A stretch of DNA of 50,345 nucleotides. It comes from Acidiferrobacterales bacterium (GTDB lineage: Bacteria > Pseudomonadota > Gammaproteobacteria > Acidiferrobacterales > SZUA-150). Below, in pieces: positions 34,348 to 43,200 of this stretch; within the stretch, counting starts at the first letter, position 1, and every line of letters begins with the position of its first letter. A model generated the notes under the pieces. That model searched no databases and was not told the DNA's origin. It saw only the letters and a list, made by a program, of their open reading frames with translations. Location: NCBI GenBank assembly GCA_947258385.1, contig CAMYII010000050.1:1-50345 (forward strand). The letters run 5' to 3'. The position numbers and the translations under genes were made by a program.

Positions 34348-36045
34348 ATGAACCGATTCGTACTTGCGATTGCACTGTCCACGCTAGCATTCGTCTCAAC
34401 CCCCGTCACCATCGCCGATGTGCTGGTCAATGTCGGCAGCCCCGACACCCCGTTCCCGCGCAACAAACAGAACGAACCTGCCGTCGCCATCGATCCCGCG
34501 AATCCGATGGTGCTGGCCGCCGGGGCCAACGATGAGATCGATCTCGCCCCCTGTGTCGGCAGCGACTGTCCGTTCACGCCCGGCGTCGGCGTATCTGGTG
34601 TGTATTTTTCATTCGACGGCGGGGCCAGTTGGATTCAGCCGAATTACACCGGTTACAGCGCGCGCGGTGGCACGCCCGGTGTCGGCCCGATTGGCACGGT
34701 GCCGAATTACTTTGAAAAGGGTCTGGTCAACTTCGGCGACCCGTCGCTCGCCTTCGGCCCGCGGCCCGATGCGGCCGGCCGGTTCTCCTGGGACAACGGC
34801 TCGCGGCTGTACTACGCCAACCTCGCGGCGAATTTCAGCACCGAACGCGGCGAGCAGACCTACCGTGGCTTCATGGCCATCGCCGTCGCCCACGCCGATG
34901 ACCTGGCGGCGGCCGCGGCCGGGGTCAATGCGGCCTGGAGCGAGCCGGTGCTTGTCGCCGAGCGGCGCCAGAGCGAGACCACCTTCAGCGACAAGGAATA
35001 CGTGTGGGCCGACAACGCCGCCTCCAGCCCGCACTTCGGCAACGCCTACGTCTGCTGGGTCTCGTTCCGCAGCAATAGCCGCAGTCCCAACGCCGTGCCG
35101 GAGCCCTTGATGTTCAGCCGTTCCACCGACGGCGGGGCGTCGTTCTCGAATCCGCGGCAGCTCACGCCCGCCACCAACAATCCCCGCACCGGCGGCCGCC
35201 AGGGATGCGTCATTCGCACCGACAGCGAGGGCGTGGTCTATCTCTTCTATGAGGGCGCTGACCGTGGCCAGTCGGCCCAGCTCATGATCCGCTCCTTCGA
35301 CGGCGGCGCGAGCTTCGAGCGGCCGCGGCCGGTGGCCGCGGTGGTCGATGTCGGCGCCTTCGATCCGGTGCAGGGCAGGGTGGCCTTCGACGGTGTGGCC
35401 GGCGCGCGCACCAACAGCTTCCCCAGCGCGAGCATCGCCAACGGCGCGCCCTCAGGGACCAATGCCCCGGACACCCTCGTGCTCACCTGGCCGGACGCGC
35501 GCAACGGGCTCAACAACGAAGAGGCGTTGTTCCAGTACTCCACCGACAAGGGCGAGAGCTGGTCGGCGCCCGTGAATATCGCCGATGAGGACGACCGGCC
35601 GGACTTTCCCTGGGTGGCGATTTCGCCCGACGGCAAGGATGTCTACCTGACCTACAACGGGTTTGTCGATCCCTTTCGAGACAACTTGACCGATCCGCGG
35701 CGCTTCCGGGGCGTGGTGCGCCACGGCGACTTCGCGCCGGCCACGGGCGTGACGAACCTGACCACGCTGCACCGCGGCATGGTCGGTGATGGTCGTGCCT
35801 CCAGCGCCAACAATCTGATGTTCGAATTCCTCGGGGATTACAATTTCGTGGTCGCGACCGATGATTATGCCGCTGCCGTGTGGATCGACGCCCGCACCGC
35901 CGCCGTATGCCAGGCCATCAACGATTATCGCGCCTCGTTGCTGATCCCGGTACCGGTGCCAAAGGCGGCCCCCGCCACGGACTGCCCGCCGACATTCGGC
36001 GATACCGACATCTATGGCGAGATCATTCCCGACCCCACGCCGTGA
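34348..36045 (+). CDS. Secreted sialidase-like beta-propeller (Asp-box) protein
   Basis: 565 residues from ATG 34348 with AAGGAGG upstream. The signal peptide is MNRFVLAIALSTLAFVSTPVTIA. Asp-box motifs (SxDxGxxW/F) recur: SFDGGASW, STDGGASF, SFDGGASF and STDKGESW, the hallmark of sialidase/BNR-type propellers. NEPAVAIDPANPMVLAAGAN near the N-terminus is typical of exo-alpha-sialidase-like secreted proteins. The arginine triad of true sialidases was not identified, so catalytic activity is doubtful. A GC-rich hairpin (36063-36090) follows the stop. Confidence 0.78.
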   Translation: MNRFVLAIALSTLAFVSTPVTIADVLVNVGSPDTPFPRNKQNEPAVAIDPANPMVLAAGANDEIDLAPCVGSDCPFTPGVGVSGVYFSFDGGASWIQPNYTGYSARGGTPGVGPIGTVPNYFEKGLVNFGDPSLAFGPRPDAAGRFSWDNGSRLYYANLAANFSTERGEQTYRGFMAIAVAHADDLAAAAAGVNAAWSEPVLVAERRQSETTFSDKEYVWADNAASSPHFGNAYVCWVSFRSNSRSPNAVPEPLMFSRSTDGGASFSNPRQLTPATNNPRTGGRQGCVIRTDSEGVVYLFYEGADRGQSAQLMIRSFDGGASFERPRPVAAVVDVGAFDPVQGRVAFDGVAGARTNSFPSASIANGAPSGTNAPDTLVLTWPDARNGLNNEEALFQYSTDKGESWSAPVNIADEDDRPDFPWVAISPDGKDVYLTYNGFVDPFRDNLTDPRRFRGVVRHGDFAPATGVTNLTTLHRGMVGDGRASSANNLMFEFLGDYNFVVATDDYAAAVWIDARTAAVCQAINDYRASLLIPVPVPKAAPATDCPPTFGDTDIYGEIIPDPTP

Positions 36046-36062
36046 GTTCCAAACGCCGCGCT

Positions 36063-36090
36063 GCCGGGGTACCCGAACGGGCACCCCGGC
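36063..36090 (+). terminator. GC-rich hairpin after the beta-propeller gene
   Basis: GCCGGGGT (36063-36070) pairs with ACCCCGGC (36083-36090), 18 nt after the stop. No U-tract follows, so termination efficiency is uncertain. Confidence 0.5.
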
Positions 36091-36299
36091 GCAAGGTCAG
36101 TACATCGACCCTTAACATCAGCATTGGGGGAGCGGTCCCTGGCCGACTGAGGTCGTTGGCCTGGGTGAAAGACTTGGGGGGTTCTTAGTCCGCGGGCGGC
36201 CGGTTGTGCAGGACCTGCGCCAGCATCGTGGCGTTCGCACGGCAGGCCGGGCATGTCTTGAACAGCCGTTCGGCGTCGCCGCGAAACGCCGGGTTGTCC

Positions 36300-36704
36300 T
36301 TAGACCCGCACAAGGCTCGCCTCCAGCAAGGCGCGCGGCATAAAGGGAGTGCCGCACTCGATGCAGCAGGTCATATCGGCCGTATTTAACACGCGCGCTT
36401 GAACCCGTTCCTGCGGGTCATAGAGAAATCGCGGAAGCAGCCGAACCGCGTAGGCCATCCACAAATACACGGGTGCGCCCTTGGTGATCGGAGTATCGGT
36501 GATTTCACCGGCGCACTCATTTTTTTCGTCGCCTTCGCGGTGAATGTCCTGACAGAACTTGCTGTCGTACAAAACGAGCCCCGACGCCTGGCCGTTGTAA
36601 TAGAAATCGAGGACCTTCTTGACCTCGTCGGGAGTGGGAACCTCCTGGGCCATGACAGAGATCGGAAGCGCGGCGAATAGCAATCCCACCAGTAGTCTGT
36701 TCAT
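36300..36704 (-). CDS. Small exported protein with Fe-S/zinc-like tail, frameshifted
   Basis: 134 residues in one frame: signal peptide MNRLLVGLLFAALPISVMAQ, then an acidic domain (PDEVKKVLDFYYNGQASGLV ... FCQDIHREGDEKNECAGEIT ... KGAPVYLWMAYAV). It switches to RLLPRFLYDPQERVQARVLN and CIECGTPFMPRALLEASLVR before a stop at 36300. One base shift there lets translation continue as SKDNPAFRGDAERLFKTCPA and on through a second CXXC to a stop at 36185-36187. The C-terminal half resembles the tail of Fe-S or zinc-ribbon proteins, and the N-terminal half a periplasmic hypothetical protein, so this may be a deletion fusion that later gained a frameshift. Confidence 0.55.
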   Translation of the reverse strand: MNRLLVGLLFAALPISVMAQEVPTPDEVKKVLDFYYNGQASGLVLYDSKFCQDIHREGDEKNECAGEITDTPITKGAPVYLWMAYAVRLLPRFLYDPQERVQARVLNTADMTCCIECGTPFMPRALLEASLVRV

Positions 36705-36827
36705 TTTTTACCCCCCCTAATCGGTTATTCGGACAGTATGCAGGCGCGTCAAGTTTAGTCGCCTGAATTGCCGTGCACAATCAATGGTCTCGCGACGCGA
36801 TATGTGTGAGGAAATAAGCTGACGATA

Positions 36828-38642
36828 TCAACCGCCTTGCACCTCCGGCAGATCGATATAGAACGTGGTGGCGACATGGGGTTTGCTGGCGACGTCGATG
36901 TTGCCGCCGAAGCTCTCTATGATGGCCTTGGCGATGCTCAGGCCTAGCCCGACCCCGTCGTGATAGCGGATGTCCGAGGTGTCCACCTGTACGAAGCGCT
37001 GGAACACGGTTTTGCGAAAGTTTTCCGGAATGCCAGGTCCGTGGTCGGTCACGGCGATGCGGATTTTGCTGTTCTCCCGCGTGAGCGTGATCGCCACGGT
37101 CGCTTGCTCCGGCGAGAACCGGATCGCATTGCCCAGGAGATTGCCCACTACCTGTATCATCCGTTTCGGTTCCACCATTACGTCCGCCTGGCCGATGCGA
37201 TTGCCGAGCACGCAGCGTACCTGGTGCTGCGCGGCGAAGGCCTCGTGGTCCTCTATCGCCTGTTCGACCAGCGGCACGAGGCCCACCACTTCGAGATTCA
37301 TTTCCGCGTTGCCGAATTCCAGCTTCTCGAAATCCAGGATCGCCTCGATGATCCGCACCAGGCGCCCGCTGTTGTTATAGGCCATATCGATCATATGCCG
37401 CGCCTCTTTGTCGAGCCCCGGCGCCTCGCCGCCCGCGAGCAGGCCGAGCGACCCGTGCAGCGAGGTGAGCGGCGTGCGCAGCTCGTGGCTGACCGAGGCG
37501 ATGAACTCGGACTTCATGCGGTCGAGCCGCTTCTGCTCCGATATGTCCCGCACGATGCCGATGAACAGCCGCCGGCCGTCCAGCCGCATCTCGCTCAGTC
37601 CGATCATCAGCGGGAAAGAAGAACCGTCCTTGCAGTAGGCCGTGGCCTCGCAGTGGATCTGCAGCGCATTGGCCCGCGTGGTGGGCAGGGGGTCGGCGTC
37701 GGTAACGGTATCGGCGTCGAGCACCAGGTCCGGCACCAGCTCGTTGAAGTTGCTGCCCACGACCGCCTCGGCCCGGTAGCCGAACATGCGTTCGGCCGCC
37801 GGGTTCATGCTCTCGATCTGGCCCTGCGCGTCCATGGTGATGATGCCGTCGATGGCGTGTTCCAGAATGGCCTGCAGGCGGGTGGTCGTGGCCAGGATCG
37901 CCTGTTCCTGATTGTACAGGCGCATGGACACGCGATTCAGCGCGCGGCCGAGCTGTTCCACTTCGTGGGAGCCGGTCTCGACCGGTTGCAGGCTGCCGCG
38001 TTCTTCATCGAGCTTGCCGGCGAACGCGGTGGCCCGTTCCACCGCCCGCACCGGCCGCTGCAGGATCAAGAAAAACAGCACCGTGCTGATCACGATGGAG
38101 ACGATCCCGATGGTCACGCCGTCGCGAATGATGCGGGCGCGGACCCGCACGATGTCACGCAGGCTGTGGTCGATCATGACCCAGCCGATCAGCTCCCCGG
38201 CGTCGATGGGGAACCAGACCGTCAAAATGCCTTCGCGGCGTTCCACCTTCACGTCGGGGGCCGTGGGCGCCTGCTTCGGCGCGGTGTCGAAATAGGGCAT
38301 GGGCTCGCCGCCGTCCACGCGCATGACATCGGACAGCACCCGGCCTTCGGCCGTGCAGACCTGGATGCGCTGCACATCGGGGAACTGGGCCGTGCGCAGC
38401 AGCAGCGCTTCGATCGCGGAATAACGCTTGGTGATGATGAGCTCGGCGCTGCCCGTGGCGATGTTCTCGCCATGGGCCTTGGCGCGGTTCTCCAGCGCCG
38501 CGGTTTCAAACGCGGTCTGGTCCGCGATGGTGGACCAGGCGTACAGGCCGATGACGCCCGCCAGGATCGCCGCGCCCAGCCAGGCGATTTGGGCGTGCAG
38601 GCGGCGAGGCCGCAGGTAGGCAATGGCGTTGTTGAGCGTCAT
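36828..38642 (-). CDS. Membrane PAS-containing sensor histidine kinase
   Basis: 604 residues. TM1 is about 18-38 (IAWLGAAILAGVIGLYAWST), an extracytoplasmic sensor region spans about 40-170, and TM2 is about 175-198 (GVTIGIVSIVISTVLFFLIL). HAMP follows, then PAS (LEHAIDGIITMDAQGQIESM ... PAAERMFGYRAEAV). HisKA has His386 in SVSHELRTPLTSLHG. HATPase_c has VVGNLLGNAIRFS, DHGPGIP and GVGLGLSIAKAI. No receiver domain and no adjacent regulator gene, so the partner is elsewhere. It lies 91 bp after a PhnD-like binding protein gene, likely its input module. Confidence 0.9.
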   Translation of the reverse strand: MTLNNAIAYLRPRRLHAQIAWLGAAILAGVIGLYAWSTIADQTAFETAALENRAKAHGENIATGSAELIITKRYSAIEALLLRTAQFPDVQRIQVCTAEGRVLSDVMRVDGGEPMPYFDTAPKQAPTAPDVKVERREGILTVWFPIDAGELIGWVMIDHSLRDIVRVRARIIRDGVTIGIVSIVISTVLFFLILQRPVRAVERATAFAGKLDEERGSLQPVETGSHEVEQLGRALNRVSMRLYNQEQAILATTTRLQAILEHAIDGIITMDAQGQIESMNPAAERMFGYRAEAVVGSNFNELVPDLVLDADTVTDADPLPTTRANALQIHCEATAYCKDGSSFPLMIGLSEMRLDGRRLFIGIVRDISEQKRLDRMKSEFIASVSHELRTPLTSLHGSLGLLAGGEAPGLDKEARHMIDMAYNNSGRLVRIIEAILDFEKLEFGNAEMNLEVVGLVPLVEQAIEDHEAFAAQHQVRCVLGNRIGQADVMVEPKRMIQVVGNLLGNAIRFSPEQATVAITLTRENSKIRIAVTDHGPGIPENFRKTVFQRFVQVDTSDIRYHDGVGLGLSIAKAIIESFGGNIDVASKPHVATTFYIDLPEVQGG

Positions 38643-38733
38643 CTGTCCTGTCGCGGGCCGCGCGCTTCGATGCGCAGGCCTGTTACGGGTTCCTTTTTAT
38701 CAAGTTAAGCATCGGTTAAATTTCTGCGGCGCG

Positions 38734-39591
38734 TCAGTCGCTCTTGACCACGTATTTCTCCAGGCCCAGGCGTTCCAGCGGCTGATAGTCCTGGCCATAA
38801 TCGGCCATGATGGGTGAGCCCAGCTGGATGTGATTGAGGAGGGTCCTGCCCGCTTCGGTGTCGTTCAGCTCCAGGATGGTGTCCAGCACGGCCTTGCGCA
38901 CGGCGCGCGGTACCCGCGGCTGCGCCGATAGACAGTGCGAGGCGGTCTCGGGAGTGCGATAAAGCACGCGCAGTTGCGCCTGCACCGTGGCCGGTTCGAT
39001 CGAGAAGGTGTAGTGGATCCCGCCGCCGCCGGCCGCCTCGCCCAGGATCACGTGGCGATAGACCTCGCTGTGGGCGTCGACGTAGTACGGCCGGAAGCTG
39101 ATACCCACCTGCTCGGTCAGCAGCGCCCGCATGTACAGCGAAGCCCCGAAGGCGTTGGGCGCCGGGAAGGCCAGGGTCTGGCCGTCGAGCTCCTTGGCCG
39201 ATTGCACCGGGCTGTCATGGCGCACCACCAGGATACCGGTAAGCGGTTGTTGCCGGCGCACCAGCGGAATGTAGCCCTTGGCGCGGCGGGCCATGACCTG
39301 ATGATAGGGGTTCATGAAGGCGAAATCGGGGATGCCTTTCATCAGCTCCGCCTCGAAGCGGGGAATGCCGCGGTAGACCTTGAGCCGGAATTCCGCGCCG
39401 GTGCTTGCCGCCAGGCGCTCGAGCAGCGGTGACCAGTCCTTTTTCACCACCAGCGGCAGGCGGTGCGGCACCACCGCGACGGTATAGGTTTTTTTCGCGT
39501 CCGCGCCGTGGGCGGGGAAGCAGGCGAGCACCCCGGCCAGCACCAGCGAGGCGCCGACCAGGCGTCGAAATGGATCCCGAGTGCGTTCCAT
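38734..39591 (-). CDS. PhnD-like periplasmic substrate-binding protein
   Basis: 285 residues from ATG 39591 (MERTRDPFRRLVGASLVLAG, signal peptide ending near AHGADA). The body matches phosphate/phosphite/phosphonate-binding PhnD/PtxB-like proteins: TYTVAVVPHRLPLVVKKDWS, GIPDFAFMNPYHQVMARRAKG, DGQTLAFPAPNAFGASLYMR, DAHSEVYRHVILGEAAGGGG. No ABC permease or ATPase is adjacent; instead a sensor kinase follows. It probably delivers a ligand signal to the kinase rather than feeding a transporter (inference). The -24/-12 promoter match lies 78 bp upstream. Confidence 0.85.
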   Translation of the reverse strand: MERTRDPFRRLVGASLVLAGVLACFPAHGADAKKTYTVAVVPHRLPLVVKKDWSPLLERLAASTGAEFRLKVYRGIPRFEAELMKGIPDFAFMNPYHQVMARRAKGYIPLVRRQQPLTGILVVRHDSPVQSAKELDGQTLAFPAPNAFGASLYMRALLTEQVGISFRPYYVDAHSEVYRHVILGEAAGGGGIHYTFSIEPATVQAQLRVLYRTPETASHCLSAQPRVPRAVRKAVLDTILELNDTEAGRTLLNHIQLGSPIMADYGQDYQPLERLGLEKYVVKSD

Positions 39592-40217
39592 TTTGCTTAA
39601 AGTTATTTTTCCGTAGTGTTCCCTGTTTGTGGGGCCGTTCATCCCACGGCGCCCGCGACTTAAAGACATGCAAGAATTGCGCCAGATAAGTGACGGATTT
39701 AAAAAGAATTCTTTTTATTAATGTAATGATAGACGCCAAAGCCCGTCCGTGGGAGGTTTTGCGCGAGTTTGCGGCAAAAAATAATAGCGGGGATGGCGCA
39801 GGCGAAGGGTGACCGCGCCGCGCCGGCCGGTCTCAGTCGCTCGACGCCGTCACCAGGACTGCCGCATTGGCGTACCCGAGTGGCCGCGTCGCGGCACTCG
39901 TAGGCCGCCGATATGATTGGGTGCGGACCGCGCCCGCGGGGCTAATTTTGGCGGCAAGGCGGAAGTCAGATCACGACTCGGCGACGCCTCGGCCCCCTTG
40001 TGGGGCCGCGCGCGATGTTTATGATGTCTATAATGATCTTAACAGGACCCAGGGGTGGTCGAGGCAAATAATCAAAGCAGGGGGGAACCATCACGAGTCT
40101 GCCGCGCTTCATTGCCTGTTCGTATCCCACCGTTGATCCCAGCACGAGACGCGAGTCCTGTCGCCGCTGTGCCGCTGCCGACACCGGACTCGGCTCGATA
40201 ACAAGAGGAAAACCGCG
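39592..40217. other. 626-bp divergent gap
   Basis: Between the divergent binding-protein operon and the alpha-2-macroglobulin operon. It contains the sigma-54 promoter match at 39669-39684 and a TATAAT at about 40029 that could serve the plus-strand operon. No gene is supported; short frames here lack ribosome-binding sites. Confidence 0.45.
39669..39684 (-). promoter_or_regulatory. Sigma-54 (-24/-12) promoter match
   Basis: On the minus strand TGGCGCAATTCTTGCA has GG and GC separated by exactly 10 nt and matches the consensus TGGCAC-N5-TTGCW except for one base. The predicted start near 39658 gives a leader of about 67 nt before the binding-protein ATG. Confidence 0.6.
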
Positions 40218-43200
40218 ATGACCCGTCACCTACCGCAACGCCTTGCTGCCGTCTTACTTTCTATGTTTTTGGCCAACCTGGCCGGCTGCGACCTCTGGGA
40301 AACACCGTCCGGACCCGACGCCGCCCAGGACCAACAGTGGCAGGCCTATATCAGCGCCCACACCTCTGGGCTCATCTCCAAAAAGTCCCACATCCGGGTC
40401 CGGTTTGTGAACGCGGTGGTGACCAAGGAAATGATCGGCCAGGACGCCGCCTCGGTGTTCAACATCGACCCGGCCGTCGACGGCAGTGTGACCTTCGCCA
40501 GCACCCGCGAGATCGTGCTCGTCCCCAGCCAGGACCTGAAATCGGGTGGCTCCTACCGGGTCACACTCAAGGCCAAGGGGCTGAGCAATATCCAGGAGCA
40601 GCTCAAGGACTACCAGTTCACCTTCAACGTCATCAGGCAGGAGTTCGAGGTCAATGTCTCGGGGCTCACCACCGACCCCGCCAATGACGGCCGGATGGTG
40701 CTCAAGGGTTCGCTCGTGACCGCGGATGCCGAGGATGCGGAGCGCATCGAAAAGATTCTGTCCGCGACCTTCCTCGACAAGTCGCTCGCCATCGACTGGC
40801 AGCACAACGTCGACGGCCGCCACCACGACTTCGCCATCGGCGGCATCGTGCGGCAGGCCGCGCGCCAGCCGTTGCACCTCAAATGGGATGGTGTGGCGAT
40901 CAACGATAAAAGCAAAGGCGAGCGGGTCACCGAGGTGCCGGCCAAAGGCGAGTTCAAGGTCACACAGATCCAGGCGATCCAGGATGAGCGGCAGTATGTC
41001 ATCGTGTATTTCTCCGACAATATCGACACCCGGCAGAACCTGCGCGGGCTCATCGGGCTGAGCAAAGGCAGCTACACCACGCGCATTGAAGGCAACACCA
41101 TCAGGCTCTATCCGGACAAGCCGCTAAAGGGGAGTGTGGCCGTTACCGTGGAGCCTGGCATTCGCAACACCAAGGGCGGGCGCGTGGCGGAGCGGCTCGA
41201 GCAGAGCGCCACTTTCATCAGCCAGAAGCCGCAGGTCCGCTTTGCCGGCAAGGGTGTCATCCTTCCGGACAACAAGGTGCTGAGCATCCCGTTCGAGGCC
41301 GTGAACGTGCGCGCGGTGCGGGTGACGGCGTTTCGTATCTATGAGAACAACGTCGGCCAGTTCCTGCAGGCCAACAAGCTCGACGGCGACAAGGAGCTTG
41401 GCCGCGTCGGCCGCTATCTCTGGCGCCGGACCATCCCGCTGACCGCGCCCGAACCCAACAAGTGGAATCGCTACAGCCTCGATGCCACCCAACTGCTGCG
41501 AGAGAATCCGGGCGGGCTGTTCCGTCTCACGCTCTCGATCACGCGTGCGGATTCGAACTATGGCTGCCCGGGCGAGGCGGCCGTGCCCGATGAGCCCGAG
41601 GCGCTCGTAAGCGACGAGGACCTGAAGGTCGTGGAGACGAGCAGCTGGGAATATGCCGAAGACTATTATGGTGAGAGCACCGACAGCAGCTGGCGCAATC
41701 GCGAGAATCCGTGTACGGACGCCTACTACCAATATGCCGAGGGTGTGAAGGACTCGCGCAACTTTCTCGGCTCCAACATCGGTCTGCTCGCCAAGCGCGA
41801 CCAGCGCGGCAAGCTGTTCGTGGTGGCCACGGACCTGCGCACCTCGGCGCCCATGAACGGCGTCAAGGTCTCGATGATGAACTTCCAGGACCAGGTGATC
41901 GGCACGCTTAACACCAATGCCAAGGGCATCGGCGAGATCGAGCTGCCGGCCACGCCGTTTTACCTGCTGGCCGAGAAGGGCGGGCAGCGGGGCTATCTCA
42001 AGTTGAGCAAGGGCGCGGCGCTGCCCATCAGCCACTTCGACGTCGGCGGGCAGCGGGTCAGCGGCGGCCTCAAGGGGCAGATCTACGGCGAGCGCGGCGT
42101 GTGGCGTCCGGGCGACGACATCTACCTGACGTTTGTCCTGCAGGACAAAGACCAGGTGATCCCCGACAAACACCCGGTCACCATGGAGCTGTACAACCCC
42201 AAGGGCCAGCGCATGCAGAGCGTGACCCACACCACGCCGGTCGACGGCTTCTACGCCTTCACCCTGCGCACGGCCGATGATGCCCCGACCGGCAACTGGA
42301 CGGCCAAGGCCATTCTCGGCGGCACCACCTTCAGCAAGACCCTCAAGATCGAGACGGTGATGCCCAATCGTTTGAAGGTCGAGCTCGATTTCGACAAGAC
42401 GGTACTGCGCCAGTCCGAGATGCCGCTCAAGGGCAGCCTCTTCGGCCAGTGGCTGAACGGCGCCACCGCCGCCGATCTCAAGGCGGACGTCAAGGTGCGG
42501 CTGCGCTCGGTGGCGACCCGCTTCGAGCGCTTCGCCGACTTCGTCTTTGACGATCCGGCGCGCCAGTTCAGCAGCGAGCCCCAGGTGCTGTTCGAGGGCA
42601 AGCTCGACGGCAACGGCCGCGCGAGCTTCCGCAAGTCGCTCGGCGTCAGCGAGGCCGCTCCCGGCATGCTCGCCGCCGGCTTCGCCAGCCGCGTGTTCGA
42701 GCGCGGCGGGGCGTTCAGCACCAGCCGCAAGACCCTGCCGTTCTCGCCCTATGACAACTATGTCGGCATCAAGCTGCCCAAGGGCGACAAGACCCGCGGC
42801 ATGCTGCTCACCGACACGGTACACACCGTGCAACTGGGCAGCCTGAGCGCTGACGGCAAGCCGGTCTCGTTGAAGAACCTCCAGGTTACGCTCTACAAGG
42901 TCGATTGGAAGTGGTGGTGGGACAAATCCGGCGAGTCGCTCGCCCGCTATGCCAGCGCCAGCCACAGCAGCGTGGTCATGCAGGGCAACAGCGCCACGGT
43001 CGACGGCCGCGGGACCTGGGAGTTCGAAATAAAATACCCGAGCTGGGGCCGCTACCTGGTCCGCGCCTGCGATCTGCAGGGCGCCCATTGCACCGGCAAG
43101 GTGTTCTACATCGACTGGCCCGGTTGGGCCGGGCGCGCGCAGGAGGAAGGCGGCGCCGGCGCCAGCGTGCTCAGCTTCTTCGCCGACAAGCCCGAGTACC

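Noticed and set aside
36960-38708. 582-codon plus-strand frame opposite the sensor kinase
   Set aside because: His/Arg/Asp-rich mirror of a well-supported histidine kinase gene; no domain recognisable.
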